The notes beneath the pieces were generated by a model. It worked only from the letters and a program-made list of their open reading frames with translations, had not been told where the DNA came from and did not search any database. DNA of 64,000 nt from Mycobacterium kansasii ATCC 12478 (lineage in GTDB: Bacteria > Actinomycetota > Actinomycetes > Mycobacteriales > Mycobacteriaceae). The stretch spans positions 5,704,001 to 5,768,000 of the forward strand of contig NC_022663.1 of NCBI RefSeq assembly GCF_000157895.3, in the 5' to 3' direction. Below, one piece after another: positions 59,660 through 64,000 of this stretch; the first letter of the stretch is position 1, and every line of letters begins with the position of its first letter. The position numbers and the translations under genes are program-made.

Positions 59660-60927
59660 CGGTGTCCCCCCTGGTTGGCTACGTCGAGTGCGGTGAGCTG
59701 AAATTGGGTGGCGAGCGCGAACATCGCGTCGGTGTCGTTGGGCCGCAACCGCTCTAAGGCGCCGAAGGCCAGGTGGTCGGCGATCATCATGCGGCGCTTC
59801 TGATTGCCGGGTAGTTCGGCGGTCAGTGGTCCTTCCGGTAGGGCATCGACAAGCGCGAAGGCGAGGTCGACGGTCAGTGGCCCGATCGCGAGGGACCTCG
59901 CGCCACGGTCGCCCAGCCGGAGCACGTCTGCAGCGCGATCCGGTCCGGTGCTCAGTTCGGGCGACGCGTCGAGCAGTCGGTGGATAGCCGCGTCAGCGCA
60001 CTCGCGCACCCGCGCTACCATCGTCGCCCAGCGAGCCGGCGAGCGAGCCGCGAGCACTGCCGCTGCGAGCCGTAGCGACCGCCGGTACGGCGCGGGCGCC
60101 CCGACTGCCGCGCACAGGAACGCGGTCGTCGTGATGGTCATGTAGGCCGTCGCCGTTCGGGCACCACGACTGGGGATGCGCGGACCCACGTGCGCCAGCA
60201 ACGCGAAGCTACCCAGAGCGGGAACCAGCAGTCGCAGCATGACCGCATGCTGCAGTTCCGCGTGGTCGCCGGCGCCGTGGAGCGCCAGCTCGCCATCGCG
60301 CAAGTCGTTGGCCAGTTGGGCGGCAATGCCGATGCATCCGGCGAGTTCTCCCAGATCGGCAGCGGTGCAGGCGCCCTCGGTGAGCAGCGAGCAGGCATAC
60401 AGCGCCACCCGTCCGAGCACACCCTCGCTGTAGGTTGCCCGCGGGAGCGGGTACTCGATGTTGCGGGCCATTACCTGGCCGATGTCGACCAGCAGCTGGC
60501 CGACCCGTTGCTGTCCGTCGCAGGGGAGCGCCGACACCATCGCCCGGACGTCGCGGATGCGCGTGGCCAAGATCAGGTCGACGGCTTCGCTGTCGCGCAG
60601 CGGCACCGCCCGTAGTGGTGGGGGCGGCGTGCCGGCCGTTGCGCGCAGGTAGTTCGCGGCGAGCAGCACGGCGTTGCCGGCCAGCTGCGGGTCCATCAGG
60701 TCTTCGTAGGCGTCGAGCACCCGGCAGGCGAGCAGGGCCGCGGTGGACTCGGCCCGCAGGTGGGCAGGCAGCAAACCGATGGCGATGCCCAGATTTCGGG
60801 CCGCCGGGACCAACGCCAGCCGGGCCAGCCGATCCGGGGACTGTGCAGCGCGCATTGCGGTCAGGTCCGGCGCGCTGCGCAGCTGCCGCAGCCCGTAGGC
60901 CAGGCCGCCAATCCGCACGCCGCTCAT
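59656..60927 (-). CDS. Squalene/phytoene synthase-like protein
   Basis: 423 residues. Two Asp-rich sites of the trans-isoprenyl head-to-head synthases can be read: LLACRVLDAYEDLMD (D-x2-ED, cf. DTVED of squalene synthase) and GIAAQLANDLRDGELAL (cf. Q-x-N-x-LRD). The N-terminal LVPAARNLGIAIGLLPAHLR also fits. The second motif lacks the usual following E/D-D spacing, and a C-terminal region of about 150 residues extends beyond the ordinary domain. It may join two prenyl diphosphates made by the neighbour, or act as an unusual terpene synthase. Four-base overlaps on both sides. Confidence 0.75.
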   Translation of the reverse strand: MSGVRIGGLAYGLRQLRSAPDLTAMRAAQSPDRLARLALVPAARNLGIAIGLLPAHLRAESTAALLACRVLDAYEDLMDPQLAGNAVLLAANYLRATAGTPPPPLRAVPLRDSEAVDLILATRIRDVRAMVSALPCDGQQRVGQLLVDIGQVMARNIEYPLPRATYSEGVLGRVALYACSLLTEGACTAADLGELAGCIGIAAQLANDLRDGELALHGAGDHAELQHAVMLRLLVPALGSFALLAHVGPRIPSRGARTATAYMTITTTAFLCAAVGAPAPYRRSLRLAAAVLAARSPARWATMVARVRECADAAIHRLLDASPELSTGPDRAADVLRLGDRGARSLAIGPLTVDLAFALVDALPEGPLTAELPGNQKRRMMIADHLAFGALERLRPNDTDAMFALATQFQLTALDVANQGGHR

Positions 60928-62081
60928 CGGGAGACCACTCGAACCGTCAGTTCACGCAGATGGTCGCGAGCGACGGAGGGCGGGAACACATCCAGCGCCC
61001 GGCACGCCGCCTCGGCGGCATGGACGGCAACCGCGCGGGCGGCCAGGGTGGCACCGCTGCGCACCAGCTCGGCTTGCAGTACGCCGCTAGGGGTTAGCTC
61101 CGACAGCCACAGCTCACGAGAACCGGGCCGCATGGCCAGCCATTCGATCACCGGCCACGTCGGCACCCGGCGGTCGAGGTCGCCGCAGGACTTCTTGCCG
61201 AGTGACGGGCCGCCCTCGACATCGCATACGTCATCCATGATCTGGAAGGCCAAGGCGAGCTGGTCGGCATACCGCATCAGGGCGCGCAGTCCATCGGCGT
61301 CGACGCCGCCCGCCGTGCCACCGTACGAGCATGCGAGCCGGAACAGCGTGCCGGTTTTCGCCCCGGCCACACGTTCATAGTGGCGGCGCAGGACGGAGTC
61401 GTCGATCGCAGGCGGCAGGGTTTCGATGAGCTGGCCGAAGGACAGTTCCGAGAGCTGGTCGAGGTAGGTGATGGCCGGGTCCTCGCCAACTCGCGCGAAT
61501 ACCGCCGGATTGTCGGCAACCACTCGCGCGAGTATCTGTAATGCGGTGCCCGCCAAGTGGAATCCGGCTCGGGCTGCGATTCGGACGCCGAACGCTGCCG
61601 GAACGGATCGGGCGCCACGTCGTAACAACGAGCCGTCGCAGATGTCGTCGTGGATGAGCGACGACTCGTGGAACATCTCGATCGCGCAGGCCAGGTCGAT
61701 CGCCTCGGCAGGTGACACCGTGGCGGCGGAAGGTTGCAGGCGGAAGCAGGCCAGCCCCAGGCCGGCGCGGATCCGCTTGCCGGGGGTGGCGAGGACGTGT
61801 CGATAGATCGGGTCGAAACTGCAGCCGGTGACCAGGATTTCGTGCAGACGGCGAGCGACCAGATTCAATTGATCGGCAATGCAGTCGGTGGCCCGCCCCA
61901 AATCCGCGCCAGTTGACCGGGTTTGCGGGCTCAGCTCACGCCCGGAGCGGGCGCCGAGCGTGTGTACCGTGCCTAACTTGCTGCTGTGGTGCTCCCGCGG
62001 CTCACCGGAGACTGATGGCTCGGCGGTACAGATGCGTTTCACCACCTTCTCCTCGAGCTCATCGAGAGCCGGACCCTGCAA
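60924..62081 (-). CDS. E-type polyprenyl diphosphate synthase
   Basis: 385 residues. Substrate motifs are intact: PGKRIRAGLGLACF, first Asp-rich motif SLIHDDICDGSLLRRGA, second FQIMDDVCDVEGGPSLGKKS with GDLDRRVPTWPV. Makes a linear prenyl diphosphate from IPP and an allylic primer; chain length cannot be read safely. The N-terminus has a 70-residue extension without similarity. The start used is TTG at 62081 near AGGA; a GTG about 12 codons downstream is an alternative. First gene of the minus-strand operon. Confidence 0.88.
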   Translation of the reverse strand: MQGPALDELEEKVVKRICTAEPSVSGEPREHHSSKLGTVHTLGARSGRELSPQTRSTGADLGRATDCIADQLNLVARRLHEILVTGCSFDPIYRHVLATPGKRIRAGLGLACFRLQPSAATVSPAEAIDLACAIEMFHESSLIHDDICDGSLLRRGARSVPAAFGVRIAARAGFHLAGTALQILARVVADNPAVFARVGEDPAITYLDQLSELSFGQLIETLPPAIDDSVLRRHYERVAGAKTGTLFRLACSYGGTAGGVDADGLRALMRYADQLALAFQIMDDVCDVEGGPSLGKKSCGDLDRRVPTWPVIEWLAMRPGSRELWLSELTPSGVLQAELVRSGATLAARAVAVHAAEAACRALDVFPPSVARDHLRELTVRVVSR

Positions 62082-62187
62082 TTTCCTGCCGGACTAATTC
62101 ATGCTGAGTAGATGGTGGCGGCCGGGAATCGGATCGGCTATCCGATGATCGGTTAAAAATGTTGTCCACCACGACGATTGGTGAATT

Positions 62188-62205
62188 GTCCCCCGATTGG
62201 GGGAC
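62188..62205. terminator. Perfect short hairpin after the patatin gene
   Basis: GTCCCCC-GATT-GGGGGAC forms a perfect 7-bp GC-rich stem with a 4-base loop, 43 bases after the patatin stop on the minus strand. A T-run is absent, as usual in mycobacteria. It separates the patatin gene from the isoprenoid operon; it could equally act as an operator. Confidence 0.5.
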
Positions 62206-62211
62206 CTAACC

Positions 62212-62223
62212 TGACACGTGTCA
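62212..62223. promoter_or_regulatory. Perfect 12-bp palindrome upstream of the isoprenoid operon
   Basis: TGACACGTGTCA is perfectly symmetric and lies about 131-142 bases upstream of the first operon gene. Such sites commonly bind TetR- or GntR-type dimers. No regulator gene is adjacent within the window. Confidence 0.5.
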
Positions 62224-62247
62224 AGTTGCTTTACACGGCGGTCCGGG

Positions 62248-63093
62248 CTAGTGCAGGTGCGGTTCGAGCAGTGCGGCCTGGCCGGTGGACATGGGGCTGG
62301 TCGCCAACCACTGGCGGGTTGCCTGGTGCGACCGCTCGATGAGCGTTGCCGCATGCGAGAAGTCGACTCCGGAAATGGAGACCGGACACAGCGGGCGGAT
62401 GACGCGCAGGTCGGCGGTCTGCTCGAAGCGCTCGACGTCGAGGGCGAGGCGATGATTGACGGCAAGGGATATCGCGTGCAAAACCATCGTGACCGCCGAC
62501 GGTGGTGACGTGGGCAGGGCACATGAGTAGCCGGTCGGCAACACCCAGACCTGGTCGGCGCCAAGGGCGATCGCGTGTGATACCGGGGTGTTGTTCACCA
62601 CGCCGCCGTCCATCAGATCGCGTCCATCGATGTTGACCGGCGGGAAGATGCCCGGGATGGCCGCGCTGGCCGCAATCGCGTCGACTGCGTCTCCGGACGA
62701 CAGCAGCACGTCGATACCCGAGATCACGTCGGTGGCCACGACGTGGAACGGGATCGGAGCATCCTCGAGCCTGGCGAAACCGAGTTCCCTGGTGAGGATG
62801 CGCCGCAGACCCGCGCTGGGCACCAAGTGCTGACGGCGGCCGAGGAAGCCCAGTAGCCCGGCGACCGGGTGGGTGGGGAACACCTCTTTGCGGCTGAGCG
62901 ACAGCCACACCTTTGCCAGCTCCCGAATGCCGTCGGAATCGGGCCGCGCGGCGATCCAGGCGCCATTGAGCGCGCCGACGGAGGTGCCGATGATCAGGTC
63001 CGGCCTGATGCCTTCGTCCGCCAGGGCCTGCAGCATCCCGACCTGGATGGCGCCGAGGCTCGCGCCGCCGGAGAACACAAACGCAGTGGTCAC
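62248..63093 (-). CDS. Patatin-like phospholipase
   Basis: 281 residues. Oxyanion loop FSGGASLGAIQVG, nucleophile LIIGTSVGALNG (GxSxG) and the catalytic Asp in LMDGGVVNNTPV are all intact, so a Ser-Asp lipid acyl hydrolase. No signal peptide. Lies upstream of, and in the same direction as, the isoprenoid operon, but separated by 166 bases with a hairpin, so probably independently transcribed. Confidence 0.92.
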   Translation of the reverse strand: MTTAFVFSGGASLGAIQVGMLQALADEGIRPDLIIGTSVGALNGAWIAARPDSDGIRELAKVWLSLSRKEVFPTHPVAGLLGFLGRRQHLVPSAGLRRILTRELGFARLEDAPIPFHVVATDVISGIDVLLSSGDAVDAIAASAAIPGIFPPVNIDGRDLMDGGVVNNTPVSHAIALGADQVWVLPTGYSCALPTSPPSAVTMVLHAISLAVNHRLALDVERFEQTADLRVIRPLCPVSISGVDFSHAATLIERSHQATRQWLATSPMSTGQAALLEPHLH

Positions 63094-63188
63094 AGATGGA
63101 TACTAAGGACCTTTTGCCGGCGCGGCTGCGGCTTCCGGCGAGATCGCAAATCCCTACCGTGCGTAACGAATCCGGTAGCGTTTTCGAT

Positions 63189-63632
63189 ATGACGGACGTG
63201 CGAAAGACGGTAAGCGCGGTCGCGGCGGCAGGCTGTGTGGCAATGGCCGCAGCAGCCTTGGCGGTAGCGGGGATCGCGGCAACGCCGGCGGTCTCCCACG
63301 CGGACCCGGCCGGGCATCAGGTGACCTACACCGTCACCACCACCAGTGATCTGATGGCCAACATCCAGTACATGAACGCCGACCCGCCCAGCCAGGCGGC
63401 GTTCAACGCCGACTCGTCGAAGTACATGACCACCGTGCATGCCCCGATCACCGGCGGCGAGCCGCTGGTCTATACGACCACGCTGGCAAACCCGAACCAG
63501 TGGGCGATCGTCACCGCCAGTGGCGGGCTGCGGGTCAACCCGGAGTTCCACTGCGAGATCGCCGTCGACGGTCAGGTGGTGGTGTCGCAGAACGGCGGCA
63601 GCGGAGTTTCCTGCTCGACGCGGCCGTGGTGA
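63189..63632 (+). CDS. Secreted protein, Rv2576c-like
   Basis: 147 residues. Sec signal peptide with a hydrophobic core (AVAAAGCVAMAAAALAVAG) and likely cleavage after SHA (ATPAVSHA|DPAG). Mature domain of about 105 residues with TYTVTTTSDLMANIQYMNAD and a pair of Cys (FHCEIA, VSCSTRPW) that could form a disulfide. Position and pattern suggest Rv2576c; function unknown. Divergent from the patatin gene by 95 bases. Confidence 0.82.
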   Translation: MTDVRKTVSAVAAAGCVAMAAAALAVAGIAATPAVSHADPAGHQVTYTVTTTSDLMANIQYMNADPPSQAAFNADSSKYMTTVHAPITGGEPLVYTTTLANPNQWAIVTASGGLRVNPEFHCEIAVDGQVVVSQNGGSGVSCSTRPW

Positions 63633-63923
63633 CCGGGCCGTAGTAACAGAGTCGGGCGTTTCTTTCCGGGCGGCTGAATCGGCTGTCGGTGGCGGCCGCC
63701 GCATGGCCGGTTTGGCCTTGTGGCACAAGACGATCCGTTGAGCTCAAGCCGCATCCGGTGCCGTCGCCCGCCGGGCCGAATCGGCCGCGGCGCCGTCAGG
63801 TGTTCCCGGCGGCGAGCCCTGGCGACCTCGATGTGCTGTGACATGCCCGCCTTTGCGGGTACTTAGCCAGGGCACAACCACGTCGCCGGCTGGTGGGCCG
63901 GCTCGCTTTCCAAGGAGACGCAC

Positions 63924-64000
63924 ATGTCCTTCGTGACCACGCGACCCGCGGCGTTGACGGCCGCCGCGAGCGCGCTACACATCGTCGGCTCATCGATGGC
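63924..64000 (+). CDS. PE family protein, N-terminus only
   Basis: Begins MSFVTTRPAALTAAASALHI and runs off the window after 25 codons; this is the start of a PE domain. AAGGAGACGCAC supplies the ribosome binding site. Whether it is a plain PE or PE_PGRS gene cannot be seen. Confidence 0.92.
   Translation, partial: MSFVTTRPAALTAAASALHIVGSSM

Noticed and set aside
54672..62081. Carotenoid (crt) cluster
   Set aside because: A phytoene-synthase-like gene is present but no phytoene desaturase or cyclase, and MmpL plus the methyltransferase do not fit a pigment operon.
1..64000. tRNA, rRNA or intact insertion sequence
   Set aside because: None was recognised on either strand; only relics (REP13E12, PE_PGRS, vapB) and short repeats were found.

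Overview
The window is high-GC actinobacterial DNA from a slow-growing Mycobacterium. The evidence is a PE_PGRS gene, two PPE genes (one with MPTR repeats), a MIRU-type tandem repeat, the phosphatidylinositol mannoside genes pgsA1-patA-pimA, and a gene order that follows M. tuberculosis Rv2623 to Rv2576c in inverted orientation. It is not M. tuberculosis itself. pdxH, dhaA, vapBC41, PE_PGRS45 and Rv2577 are missing or reduced to relics, and several blocks are additional. A non-tuberculous slow grower fits; the species cannot be named from the sequence alone.

Layout. 1-6.9 kb: stress and redox genes (TB31.7 universal stress protein with a candidate DosR box, a frameshifted DUF2249-cupin gene, a methyltransferase, fdxA, two Cys-rich winged-helix regulators, small membrane and cupin proteins). 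6.9-10.5 kb: an aldo/keto reductase, a PE_PGRS relic, a thioesterase and an MmgE/PrpD protein at the PE_PGRS45 locus. 10.5-17.4 kb: thrS, an Ap4A phosphorylase, six MIRU units, then the PIM pathway. 17.4-21 kb: two PE-PPE-domain proteins. 21.4-24.7 kb: pdxS, tesB2, pdxT, yebC. 24.8-28.6 kb: a vapB relic and the speE operon. 28.7-33 kb: LexA-controlled ruvCAB and a PE_PGRS gene. 33.5-39.9 kb: carboxylic acid reductase, a MarR/hydrolase pair, gabT. 40-51.6 kb: yajC-secD-secF, a lipoprotein, apt, relA, ppiB, a glyoxalase II, hisS.

51.6-53.6 kb is a lower-GC accessory scar where dhaA would lie. It holds the tail of a possible polymorphic toxin, an intact immunity-like gene, a broken small gene and a REP13E12-type HNH relic. 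Next come a LexA-controlled radical SAM gene (Rv2578c-like) and, from 54.7 to 62.1 kb, the most notable feature: a tightly coupled five-gene minus-strand operon encoding an E-type polyprenyl diphosphate synthase, a squalene/phytoene-synthase-like enzyme, a membrane desaturase, a membrane methyltransferase of the MddA/ICMT type and an MmpL exporter. The order suggests synthesis, tailoring and export of an isoprenoid lipid. A patatin-like lipase, a secreted Rv2576c-like protein and the start of a PE gene close the window.
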